Source: Plazaster borealis (lineage: Eukaryota > Echinodermata > Asteroidea > Forcipulatida > Labidiasteridae). Taken from it: a stretch of 64,000 nucleotides of DNA. Positions 54,019-64,000 of the stretch are shown in pieces (within the stretch, counting starts at the first letter, position 1; every line of letters starts with the position of its first letter). A program made the translations under genes and the position numbers. The stretch is taken from assembly GCA_021014325.1 (NCBI GenBank), contig CM037463.1, positions 6,641,001-6,705,000 on the forward strand. Direction: 5' to 3'. The notes under the pieces are model-generated. The model did not search any database. It worked only from the letters and a program-made list of their open reading frames with translations, and was not told the DNA's origin.

Positions 54019-54204
54019 GCAAAATTAGCTCCCCTGTGAGCCGCGTGCTTTACTACCGTACCTCCGTTCTATAGAAACCAATTTACATGTCATTAATCTG
54101 CTTCCGATTAAAGCGTTTTGGAAAAAGTAATTTTACATATCGATTTTTGTACGATTAGAGGAGGGGCTTTCAGGTTAAATTCAGTGATGCACTCACATAT
54201 CAAT

Positions 54205-54360
54205 AAATAGAGTCCCTATGAAAGTGGGGGAAATTAATTACAAGTCTCTAAAAACTGGTATAATTTGTGTCTTTTGTTTGATACTCTTTCAGGGCACAAT
54301 TAGAAACACGAAGCCTTCAGATATCAACAAAAAATATATGGTCTGTAGATTCCAATCACG
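54205..54360 (+). repeat. Dispersed repeat N, partial copy
   Basis: It shares gaaagtgggggaaa, acaagtctct, tactctttcagggca and tggtctgtagattcc-like sequence with 63217-63375. Confidence 0.5.
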
Positions 54361-54524
54361 ATTTTGTTGCTTTAGTCAAAAGGTCAATATTATTCTAACC
54401 ATAAACGTACAGTATGCAGCGACGAAACTATAGGGTAAAAATTAAGAGGGACACAGGGGGTTCACAATTTTTCAAGGGGTACTTCTGGCAAGATAAAACT
54501 GCAGTTTCCGTTTGCATTTCTCTT

Positions 54525-54899
54525 AGGAGGTATCGTACACGTTCGGTAATGACTCAAAACAAATATTAGCATACAAACTTACTTGGTAACAAGCAACGGA
54601 GAGCTGTTGATAGTTTAAAACATTTTAGGAAACGACTCCCTCTGAAGTATAACGTAGTTTTTAAGAAAGAGGTAATTTCTCACAAAATAATAAAAACTTC
54701 TTGCAAGAAGTTTTTATTCCTAATCTGAAAGCACACAAATTTGTATAACAAGGGTGTTTTTTCTTTCATAACTTTCTTGCAACTTCGATGACCAATTGAG
54801 CCAGAATTTTCACAGGCTTGTTATTTTATGCATATGTTGGGATACACCAAGTACGGACACTGGTCTTTGACAATTTCCAAACGTGTTCAGTGCCTTTAA
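54525..54899 (-). mobile_element. TIR element family A (copy 6)
   Basis: The right end is TTAA-flanked; the left end aggaggtatcgtacacgttc has lost a clean TTAA. The central hairpin is present. Intergenic between the receptor cyclase and the type I membrane protein. Confidence 0.78.
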
Positions 54900-55856
54900 A
54901 CATGCCCATTTTCAGCGCTCTTGTTTATGCCACTATTTTTTTAGAAGATAATCTGACGTGAGTGTTCAAAACAAAAACATTGTCTGTGTGTAAATGGAAA
55001 AATAGTTTTTAAAACATTGAAATTATCACATTGAAGCTTATAAAATGCAACATAGTTCTGTGGAACTTTTGTTTCTCAAAAGCCCAGATTTCAAATGGGG
55101 GCACGGACATCAATACACCCCGTGCCACCCCCTCCCCCAGTTACGCCACTGAAACAGTAATTTTTGTGCCCAACCCTGCTTAATGACACCTCTACTGTAG
55201 CTGACAGCACAAAATCACTAATTAGTTAATGACCATTTAATTTTTCAATCAAATATTGTTATTGCATTGTGTGTATAGTCTATCCTCATATCAACGCAAA
55301 CAAACAAAAAACATTTCAGTTGTCTGAGAAACTTCGTTCAGCCTGCTCAGCTGTTTGAAGGCTTCTCCCTGTACCGGTACAGTAATAAAGAAAAAACAGC
55401 TAGCCTCTCGAGATGAAATGGAAAACAACTTCAAAATGTTGTTCAATTTTCTTTTTAATGATTGAGATCTGCAGACAATCAAAAGAGAAAATAACTTCAC
55501 GAAGATGTAAAATATGTTGATCATGAGTGTAAATAGCACGTCGTTTTCCTTGCCACTGCCAGCTACATGACCCCTTTAGATTTGTAGTGAAATTTGATAT
55601 CAATAACTCGCAGGTGGACCAACATGAGTACCGATATTTAGATATGTCAAACCAAGGCGAATAGATTAATCAGATAAATAAGAAGGCTAACGACGGTATG
55701 ATACGTCATTAGCCTTTTGGATAATGAGATTTTGCCTTGGTTTTAGATATCTTAATCGCTACTCATGTTGGTGCATAGGGAAACAACTGTTTATCGTACG
55801 CGCCCACTCACACGATATCGTACGGTGCGTTTCGCACCACAAGTCGTATGCGGGAA

Positions 55857-56094
55857 GCGTGGGGTTTTTTTTACACCGCAGCGAGGGGTTTTGTACTGTA
55901 ACACTGTCAATTCCGTCTTGAGATAGGAGACTACGTCTAACCCTAAACCCTAACCCTAACCCTAACCCTTACGCTGACCGTAACCCTAAACCTAACCCTT
56001 TATAGGCATAAATGTTTGTAGTCTCATCTCAAGACAGGAATTGGCAGTATTACAGTACAAAACCCCTCGCTGCGGTGTAAAACAAAAAATATGC
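55857..56094 (-). mobile_element. TIR element with internal telomeric array (copy 2)
   Basis: Same ends and same internal flanks as copy 1 but in the opposite orientation and 238 bases long, with a single CCCTAA-type array at about 55930-56000. Flanking direct repeats ATGCGGGAA (55848-55856) and ATGCGGAAA (56095-56103) differ at one base, consistent with a 9-bp target duplication. Confidence 0.7.
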
Positions 56095-56876
56095 ATGCGG
56101 AAACAACATCCGAGAAGGACGTGTACGACACACGGTAATTCCGTTAAGATAATCCAATTATTTGAAATCGTCGTTTGGGAGGCAAAGGCAACCTCGAACA
56201 AGTACACCGAGCATTAAGAAAACCAGCTGGCGTAGCTTAATGTGTAATTTAAACTGATATCATTTTTTTCTTCTTCATCCACGCAAGGCATTACTGACAT
56301 AAATCGATCTCGCGGGACCTTGAGGAGAACCCTGGCAAAACATGGCAAGCCCGTGGGTTAAAATTTATCATGTAAATCCTCGAAGAAAACTTAGCCCAAT
56401 GCATTACCCATAGACCTCGTGCACATGACGTCATTTGAGTAGGGCGCCCGCGGCTCGGGTCAAAAGAAGGTAGCTCATTGGCTGATCCTGTGCGCCGCGC
56501 GTACAGCTGTGCGTTGTGCATTGTTTAATTAATTTACCTCTAAGATGGCGGCGTGGTGACGCCAATGCATAAAATCCATTGATTGCTAATATAGACCTTT
56601 CCACTCTTGATAAACAAACCGCGCTGGTCGGCATGGACGGCCGAATAATAGCAAAACATTCAATCGTGTTAACAGATGTTGTGACCAAATTCAACATTTC
56701 TGCAAACTTTCAATTTTAAAGTATACATCCCATGACTGGATATGACACGTTGCGCCGCCATGCGTCAACGCGCTTGTTCTTTCAGGAGGGTTTGGAAATC
56801 CAAACGCGGAAGTTGTCACACCATTCTGTACGCCACGCAAACAATGAAGTTTGGTGCTTGAGTAAGCTATTTTCAT

Positions 56877-57163
56877 CTAATTTCATAGCGCTGCTTAACG
56901 GTAAGCAAATTTTCGTGCTAACTATAGAAGACAAATTTGCTTTAGCGTAAGCGTATTTCACCGGTTAGCAAGAAAATTAGGCGGCCAGCAATCGCGTTCA
57001 CCATGGATTTGCATTGTTACGTCATTCATTTTCATACAGTAAGCACCGGAAGGTTAGCATGCCTTTTCGTGTGCTTAAGGTAAGCTAGCTATGAAATGAA
57101 AACTCGCGCAGTATAAGCACAAAATCGGCCGTTAAGCAGCTCTATGAAATTGGGCCCTTTACT
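56877..57163. mobile_element. Family J TIR element, long subfamily
   Basis: Starts taatttcatagcgctgctta and ends agctctatgaaattgggccc, with inner segment shared with 34733-34930. Intergenic. Confidence 0.75.
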
Positions 57164-57713
57164 TATTTCTACGTAGTTTATGAAGAAAATTTGATAGAAA
57201 TTTTAAAACAAAAATATAAATGATCCGTTAAAGCAATGGTAGAGTGTTATCCTTGCGGATAAAGACAGGGGACCAGTCTAATATTAATGGAGCTCAATGA
57301 TAAAATCCGTAGCGAGCTGTGGAAAAAAGGCGCGGCGAGACGATCACATTTGAGAACGAGAATGGGTCCATGGGGTTCGGTCGTTGCAGCTAGTTTCAGA
57401 TTATGTATTTAATTCAAGACTTGGCAATTAGGCCTAATTGCTAGCGTCTCGTCCTTGCCCGTATGGAATTTTGGTTGGCCCCAAATATACAAGCTGTATT
57501 ATTCCTTATTTAAAAATAATATAAATACAGGTTTGAAAGACGGAAAAGTCCCCCAAAATTGGCTGACAATAATACTTTAAAATCAGCCATGTTCTATTTC
57601 CAGCAAAAGTGTCTATACATGGTCATCTCTTGACCCCCCCCCCTTGCACTGACTGACGTCACCCGCGGTTACAGTTCGCACACGGTGTGCCATTTTGGGA
57701 GCAAATTGCATGC

Positions 57714-57898
57714 AGGGCCCAATATCATAGAGTTGCTTAAGCACAAAAAGTAGCTAAGCACAACAAAATTATGCTTACCAGACTAAGGTTACCAGCCAAA
57801 ATACAATGTCACGTGTACAATTTGTGACTGGTATCCTGCTCATTCCTGCTAAGCAGAAAATAGTTAAGCAATATTTTCTGCTTAAGCAGCTCTACGAA
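57714..57898. mobile_element. Family J TIR element, short subfamily (copy 1)
   Basis: Begins gggcccaatatcatagagtt, then gcttaccagactaaggttac, and ends ctgcttaagcagctctacga, having lost its last bases. Confidence 0.75.
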
Positions 57899-58748
57899 TG
57901 CGTCACCGAAAATGCACACTGCGCAACACACGGGAAAGCTGACTCCCAAATGGCACACACCAACAAGTTTATGTTTTTAAAGAACTCATACAAAAACATC
58001 TTGTCTCTAATCTAGAGGTAGCTTATTCTCTTTTCCTTGCTCTCTATGGGTTTCTAGTTATGATCTACCTTCTTGTTCTGTCCTAGCTCGTTATGTCGCG
58101 TTATTAGCTTTGTTTGTTTGTCCTCACGGTTCCGTAATTCCCTGTTTGTCCTTGTACGATCTGTTGTAACTTAATTTCTGTTACGATCGTCCAGTATCTT
58201 GTTTTATAAAGGCATTTCTATACAAGACTTGGTCTTTTGAATATGCCTCCATGTTTGCCTCTGCTTCATTGTGTCACCAAACATATTTTTACTCAATTCA
58301 ACTCAACATTTCCCTAAAGTTAAACATAGTCAAAGTCTTACGTTAAATGCATATGTACAGAGCACATTGAATAAAACCCAAATAAGATCTAACCGAATAC
58401 ATTTTTAAGGAAGATATCGTACCGGCAAACCCAAGTGGTATACAGAGGAACAATATTTTGATTGTTAAAATGACCTTAACCTCACACTTCCGTCTCAAAA
58501 AACACCTATAATACGCACAGCACAAGAACATTGATTGTGGGTTTCTTCGACTTCAAGCTGTTTCGCCACAAGTCAGACCTTGCTGATAACCACGGCTCGT
58601 CAGACACGGAAATTGTGCAATTTTGAGAGCAGCCAAGCAATAGTCTCTCTATTTTAGTGCTTAGGCCTATGCTACTATATACCAGTACCTACAGTCTGGC
58701 AGATAATGTTTAGAGCATTTTATTAACCATGTATGAACACACACGGTT

Positions 58749-58890
58749 AGGCCGTGTCCGAATTGGCGGCTACAGCTACGGCTACGGCTAGGTTTCCGCG
58801 TCGTGGTGCATTGAAGTATAGGACGTCCTTAGCAACACCCTTAGCAAAAGCCGTAGCCTTAGCTGTAGTCGCCAATTCGGATACGGCCTT
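58749..58890. mobile_element. TIR element family I (copy 3)
   Basis: The cleanest copy: ggccgtgtccgaattggcgg at the left pairs with cgccaattcggatacggcc at the right, with ctacggctacggct and its inverse inside. Confidence 0.8.
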
Positions 58891-59096
58891 ACATCCTTTT
58901 CCATGAGCAGGTATCAAATCAAATGATGTTCAATTCTTTGTCATAACAATCCTAATTTGAACCTCTTGTTATCTGAAGAAACAGAGATTACGGTCACCGA
59001 TTTGCCGACAAGGCCGATGTTTCTTCCGTGGGCAGCTGCGTAAAATGACACAGTGACAGCTCTAGCAAACTCCGTTCGATGCAAAGTTGCGGATCA

Positions 59097-59771
59097 TTTT
59101 ATTGTTTTGTCAGGGGTTGTTGTTGTTGATTGTTGTTTTTCCTTTCCTTTCTGTCGGTGATCGTGAGCGGCAACAGGCGCGGATCCAGGGGGGCGTGGGG
59201 GCGCACGCCCCCCCCCCTTTTTCATATAAAAAAATATAAAAAAATGAGGGAGAAAAGAAAAAAAGAGGGAGAGAGAGAGAAGGGGGGAGAAATGGGGAAG
59301 GGAAGATTTTGCTGCTTGGTATATTTTCACGCCCCCCCGTTTGGAAAATCCTGGATCCGCCCCTGGGCAACACGTAAAACCCACTGACCGAAACGCAATG
59401 CGTAGAGAAGCGCAAAATTGGTCCGTAGCTGGAGACAGTTCGTGACATTAAAGCCCCAGTGAGCTCCCGTTCGTTGCTAAAGTTAACACACAAAAAAAAC
59501 CATCGATCGCCAAGGTGACATACTCTCTGTTTTAAAAACAAGGTCCCAACAGACACAAATTAAATTCATTGAGCCCGTAGTCCAGGATGTGGTTTAAATT
59601 GTGTTATTGTTTTGTTAGGGGCTGTTGAAGTTTGTTAATGTTTCGTTTTTTATCTTTTTTGCTGTGCTCGTGACCAATAATTATAATATTTTAAGTAAAA
59701 CCCACTAACCGAAACATAACGCGTGGAGCGGCGCGAATTTGGTCCGTTACTCGAGACAGTTGGTGACGTTA
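59097..59771 (+). repeat. Direct repeat pair, first unit interrupted by a TIR element
   Basis: The units 59097-59173 plus 59371-59451 and 59600-59771 share ttattgttttgt-aggggttgtt, gtgatcgtgagc/gtgctcgtgacc, gtaaaacccact-accgaaac and ttggtccgt...gagacagtt. The second unit has no element at the matching place. Confidence 0.65.
59174..59365. mobile_element. TIR element CAGGSGCGGATCCAGG with 5-bp direct repeats
   Basis: Left end caggcgcggatccagggg, right end the complement of caggggcggatccaggattt. The interior is C/G-rich at the edges and purine-rich in the middle. GGCAA flanks both sides (59169-59173, 59366-59370). It interrupts one unit of a direct repeat whose uninterrupted partner is at about 59600-59771. 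Confidence 0.75.
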
Positions 59772-60487
59772 TCATTTTTTATGTTAATTTTTTTCTTTCT
59801 CAAAACGTAGTTTTTATTTTCATAAAATACAAATTTGTGAAATTCCGAAATCTACTCTGCGGCAGTAGAATACATAGCAAGACAAGTTCTCAAAGAACAA
59901 AATTCTACACAGCAAAGTACATGGTGTAACCGCAAGCCAAATAGACATTGATACCCCACCATGTGAGGCCTCAAAACCTATATAAAACATTTGTTGCCAT
60001 GAAATGAAACAAACCGACTTTCAATATGTCTTAATACTTTATTATTATGAATATTAAGAAGTTAATATAAAATCACGTGGTATAAAAACAACATGTTAAA
60101 CATTCTGTTAATTTTTTTTTAAAGAGCAGAATATAATTTTGATAAGAATAATAATTAAGACAGAAATACAACATGGGGGCCTCTTCTTTACATGGATAAA
60201 ATAGGTAATCAAATGGTCCATTGTTATTTAAATTAACTTATATTGTCCGTAAAACTGGAAATCAGGGAATCCTCAAAAGCGCTTTAGGCCTGGGGGAAAA
60301 ACAAACAAAAAAACAACAACAAACATTAACAAATCTACCGAGAGAAGACGTTGAAAATGTGTTCAGTTTTAGAAGTGGAATAAAAACCTTGCAATAGGGG
60401 AAGAAATTAAAAAAACTACACGTGACTGAGTCACTGGACCAGTGACACAATTAGAATCGAACCTGGGTCAACATTGGTAAAAAGACC

Positions 60488-60665
60488 AAAGCCCGATTTC
60501 ATAGCTCCAAAGCACAAAAGTAGCTAAGCGTAAAACAATTTTGCTAATACCAGAATAAGGTCACCAGCCAAAATTACATGTACTACTTAGCATCTTTGAC
60601 TGATTTCCTGCTTATTTTTTGCCAAGCAGGAAATTGTTAAGCACTGTTTTTTCTGTGTTCTTCTA
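60488..60665. mobile_element. Family J TIR element, short subfamily (copy 2, decayed)
   Basis: The left part cccgatttcatagctccaaa and the inner taccagaataaggtcaccag are recognisable; the right end is replaced by unrelated sequence. Confidence 0.6.
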
Positions 60666-61193
60666 GTGAACACCCGCGTTCGGATGGGGGAGGCGCATCT
60701 CTCTGCTTAAAAAATAAATTGAAAAAGAAAGCTCTACATTTATACATACTGAATATTCATGAGGGGAAATATATATAACAACTTTACAGGTCATTGATGG
60801 GTTGATTTATTTTAATCTCACTGGCGTTTTCAACATTATTTAGCATATCATTTACATATGTAGAACTGTTGTCATAATGATGTAATTTTTTTTAAAGGAT
60901 CAATTCATATGTATAAAAATTTCTTAACAAATACACATATAATGCCATAAGAGGAAAACCCCTGCATGGTCGCACACCTTTTCAACTTCGCAGAGTATAA
61001 CAATGCACCCTTTTAAAGAAATGCAATAAATGGGCTTTTCTAACTTTTAAACTTTTCCCACACACTGTTTAATCATTCAAACATTGGACCTCCTATTGAA
61101 CAATGCACAATTTTGTTTTCTTCATACATAAAACCGATCTACCTGGGACCAAAAGGTTCCCGAAAATGTTACTATTATGTGTAAAATTTGCAG

Positions 61194-61386
61194 GGCCCAA
61201 TTTCATAGAGCTGCTTAAGCACAAAAAGTAGCTAAGCACAACAAAATTATGCTTACCAGAATAAGGTTACCAGCCAAAGTACCAAGTCGCATGTACAATC
61301 TGTGACTGGTATCCTGCTTATTTTTGCTTAGCAGAAAGTTGTTAAGCATAATTCTCTGCTTAAGCAGCTCTATGAAATTGGGCCCA
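61194..61386. mobile_element. Family J TIR element, short subfamily (copy 3, intact)
   Basis: Ends gggcccaatttcatagagct / agctctatgaaattgggccc, with a nearly symmetrical interior. It lies just beyond the 3' end of the type I membrane protein gene and could fall in its 3' UTR. Confidence 0.85.
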
Positions 61387-61429
61387 GGTCTATACAGGAT
61401 GTGTTAGAATGGCTTCCACTGTGGATATG

Positions 61430-61585
61430 ACAAACAGCCATAGCCATAGCCGAAGTCATTCAATTCATGTACAACCAGATGGCTTCGGCAGTGGCTATGG
61501 CCGGATCGCTGAAAGTCCTATTTTTTTAACGTTGTCCCTGCTGCCAACAGCCACAGCCAAAGGCAAAGTCATTCAATTCAAATAA
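61430..61585. mobile_element. TIR repeat that also hosts the telomere-repeat element at 45 kb
   Basis: Contains gccatagccgaagtcattca, ggcttcggcagtggctatgg, ccggatcgctgaaagtccta and ccacagcc...aaagtcattcaattca, the last being an inverted partner. The segment ggccggatcgctgaaa is uninterrupted here, whereas at 45363-45745 it is split by the telomere-repeat element. Confidence 0.65.
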
Positions 61586-61600
61586 AAAGCATGGTTTTTT

Positions 61601-61824
61601 TTAAGCCTCAGCTGTCAACTGCATTGTGTCTTGGACCTGAACTACCCCGGTGTCTGTATGATACACAGCGTTGTCGAACCCGACTGTGCCGATATCAAGA
61701 GGGGCTTTTGATTTGCTGGAGGAGCGGGTTACCATGAAGAAGGCTACCAGGCCAATGAAGAGGACAGCTACGACGACAGCGAGGATGATGCCTACAATCA
61801 CTCCAGTAGAGATACCAGTGGATT
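61601..61824 (-). CDS. Type I membrane protein, last exon (membrane span and tail)
   Basis: The acceptor is cctatcgtag|AA. It encodes STGISTGVIVGIILAVVVAV with more hydrophobic residues to FFMVTR, a stop-transfer RSSSKSK, and the tail GTVGFDNAVYHTDTGVVQV ending TAEA with TAA. The splice fits better than reading through the upstream intronic sequence, which has no membrane-protein character. Confidence 0.78.
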
Positions 61825-63919
61825 CTACGATAGGAAAGGAATTGGATTCAAATGGTTTATTAATAAAAACGTCCTCCCAGCCAGAGGCCGAATTGAGACA
61901 ATTCTTACAGATACAAATTATGTACAAAATATAGGCCTATAATATAAAATTAGTAGGGGAGATTGTCTTAGCTTTCGAATCCAAACCGGACCTTTGTCAG
62001 AGGCATAACAAAGACATAAAACATACAATGGAAAGAAAATATACATCAAAAATAGATATGTAAAATGACTATGCTGCAAATGCACAAAAGAGAACAGGAA
62101 TGAATATGACAGTATCTGTTTATCAAAAGCTATTTGGTAAAAAAGTTCAATCATTATCACAGAAACACTAAAAAGGGAGGGGAAATTCGCCGTATTTTTG
62201 ACCGCGTGAGGGCGTTTGTGGACCAATTTTTACGTGATGAAAAACAAGTAAACAAACGGGTTTTTTAAATTTGTGTTATTATTATGTTTATGTATTTCGT
62301 CATTGATGCAAGAAAACTACATACAGACAATAAAAATAAGATGAAACTGTAATTGTGTTGCAAGACATTCCCTGAAGAAAGCGCCCTCACGCGGTCAAAA
62401 ATATGGTCAATTGAGCTAAAACATTACTCAACACCAAAAGAATAGCAACTTGGAATGGCCAAAATATAGCCCATTGTGTGATACACACATATAAACACCA
62501 TCTCAAGTCAACTTCAATTTGATCTCCATAAATGTCCACAATGAACACATAAACTTTGAATGATTAAACAACATAAGTCAAAATAAAAGGCAACATTTAA
62601 TGAAATGAAATAAATTGTTACTGAGGAAGAAAGATCAAAGAAACCAAGATGACTTTCAAATAGTCCCTACAGTGGGTTGAGGATTAATTGAATCTTAATT
62701 TTAAAAAAGATAACTGCATTCTTTTTGTAGCCAAAATGATTACCGAAATTGTATTTAGTTGTATTTAAAATTCTTTAAAATGTAAAAGTACAATTACAAA
62801 GCAGTAAGGCATCAAATGAAAATAATACAACTTAATGCAATTTAATTAAATTAACAAGAACAAAGGAGAACAAAACAAATAACACACAAATATCTTTATC
62901 TAATTTTCAAGTTTATCATTAAATGAGTTGGTGTTGTAACCAAAACTATGTCCAGTTGAGAAATCACTATAGTCACATGTGCGCATTTGCTGCACGCACA
63001 AGGTTTTGGTTCTTTCTGCATTCAAAGATCAAATAGATTATATAATACATACAATGCTTACAAAGATTAGTGTGTAATTTAACCTTAAAAACACTGATTC
63101 ATCAGTTTTTTAATGAGAGAAACTGAAAATTCTGACAAGGCACTGAGTCTTTGCGCAACAGTGAAAGCCAAGCCTAAACGCTTCTTCACACAGAGGGGCT
63201 CCAAGGTCAATCCAATATAAGAGTCCTCACGAAAGTGGGGGAAAGTTACAAAGTCTCTTATCTCACGTTAAAACGGTGTAAAGTGTAATTTTATTTTATA
63301 CTCTTTCAGAGCAAAATATGAAATATGAAATCATCAGCCAGCAAAAACAAATGGGTCTACACATTCCCAAGAGGAATTTCTTCGCTTGCCATTAGCTCAA
63401 ACTGAATGCAGTTTTGATTGAATATCATCAGAAATCAGGGATGAACTGAAAAAATTCCGTACAAAAATGTACAGAACATATTTTTGAAATGTGGCGTCAT
63501 TGAACGTTTTCGGATTTTGACAAAAATTGCACTTGAAGGGTACATAACACAGTGGCATCTTACACCATTTTAACATGAGGTTATAGACATGAAAATTGTT
63601 TCCCATTTTCATAAGGACTCTCTTTTGGAAAAATGAGTGGATCACAAAACTAATTTTGACCTTAGGGCCCCCTTTAATACTCAAAGGAAAACTAGCTCAA
63701 TGCATTTCATATGGGCTTCTGGACTCATTGGAGCATGCAGTTTGTGTGAAGTGGGCTTGGAATCAGGGGAATTACGTCTCACTTATGAAAAGTATGAAAT
63801 AGTGAAAAGTTTATGTTCCAACTTACTTTGAGGAGATTTGGTTACTCCACCAGGGAGCGTAGCAGGAGAGTCCGTTTTCTGCATGTCAGTCTTTTGTCCT
63901 GGGGCCGAGGTGATGGGCA
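61601..63919 (-). CDS. Type I membrane protein, last two exons (5' part outside the window)
   Basis: Two exons, 63919-63827 and 61824-61601, join in phase (CAAA + AATCC gives Lys-Ser). They encode a Ser/Thr/Pro-rich stalk, a Gly/Val/Ile-rich membrane span (GVIVGIILAVVVAVLFIGLV) and a cytoplasmic tail of about 45 residues. The tail begins with Arg/Ser/Lys and contains GFDNAVYH, like the FDNPVY-type sorting or phosphotyrosine motifs of LDL-receptor-like and other cell-surface proteins. The ectodomain is not in the window, so the family cannot be named. Confidence 0.75.
62190..62406. mobile_element. TIR element with 25-bp ends (cgccctcacgcggtcaaaaa)
   Basis: cgtatttttgaccgcgtgag-ggcg at 62191-62214 pairs with cgccctcacgcggtcaaaaa-tatgg at 62382-62406. 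The AT-rich interior has no gene. It lies in the intron between the two exons of the type I membrane protein. Confidence 0.75.
63217..63622. mobile_element. Dispersed repeat N, longer copy with inverted ends
   Basis: The left end gagtcctcacgaaagtgggg pairs loosely with cccattttcataaggactct at the right. The interior is unrecognised. It occupies the intron just downstream of the 63827-63919 exon. Confidence 0.5.
63827..63919 (-). CDS. Type I membrane protein, penultimate exon (stalk)
   Basis: The acceptor is tttttttacag|TG after a T-rich tract, and the donor CTCAAA|gtaagt leaves one base of the next codon. It encodes PITSAPGQKTDMQKTDSPAT and LPGGVTKSPQ, a Ser/Thr/Pro-rich linker suited to O-glycosylation. 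The frame enters with two bases, so at least one more exon lies to the right of the window. Confidence 0.7.
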
Positions 63920-64000
63920 CTGTAAAAAAAAAACAAGACAGAAATTTAGCAATTATATAAAATGATTTTTTAAAGATTAAACTATTTTTTTGATAAAAAT

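Noticed and set aside
59110..59556. 148-codon and other open frames on both strands
   Set aside because: They run through a C/G-rich TIR element and low-complexity tracts.

Overview
This window is eukaryotic genomic DNA, most likely from an echinoderm and probably a sea star. The reasons are long AT-rich introns with GT-AG splice sites, TTAGGG-type telomeric repeats, very dense small terminal-inverted-repeat (TIR) elements of kinds I associate with sea star genomes, and deuterostome-type genes. The species call is inference; no search was run.

Three protein-coding genes can be assembled, all on the minus strand. (1) A three-exon ANTP-class homeobox gene, probably Msxlx (Msx-like), at 5766-24336. 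It is complete at 321 codons, with an EH1 Groucho-binding motif and a homeodomain split by an intron, and its two introns are 8-9 kb. (2) A receptor guanylate cyclase at 25172-51304. Fourteen exons (730 codons) encode a signal peptide, a natriuretic-peptide-receptor-like ligand-binding domain, one membrane span and a kinase homology domain. The reading frame then enters a 500-N assembly gap (24672-25171), and no cyclase catalytic domain is visible before the homeobox gene starts about 335 bases further on. (3) The last two exons of a type I membrane protein at 61601-63919, ending in a tail with a GFDNAVYH motif; its 5' part lies beyond the right edge.

Layout: 1-5700 holds repeats (end of a telomere-repeat element, LINE and SINE remnants, a satellite block) and the region downstream of the homeobox gene. 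5.7-24.3 kb is the homeobox gene, with introns poor in mobile elements from about 9.7 to 23.8 kb except for one degenerate copy near 12.8-13.2 kb. 24.4-51.3 kb is the receptor gene, its introns loaded with TIR elements, a LINE reverse-transcriptase remnant and minisatellites. 51.3-61.6 kb is a TE-rich intergenic region. 61.6-64 kb is the 3' end of the membrane-protein gene.

The most unusual structure is a TIR element family that carries internal telomeric repeat arrays. Two complete copies and one partial copy lie in the window. The complete copies are flanked by 9-bp direct repeats (one exact, one with a mismatch), and one sits inside another repeat whose uninterrupted version also occurs in the window.
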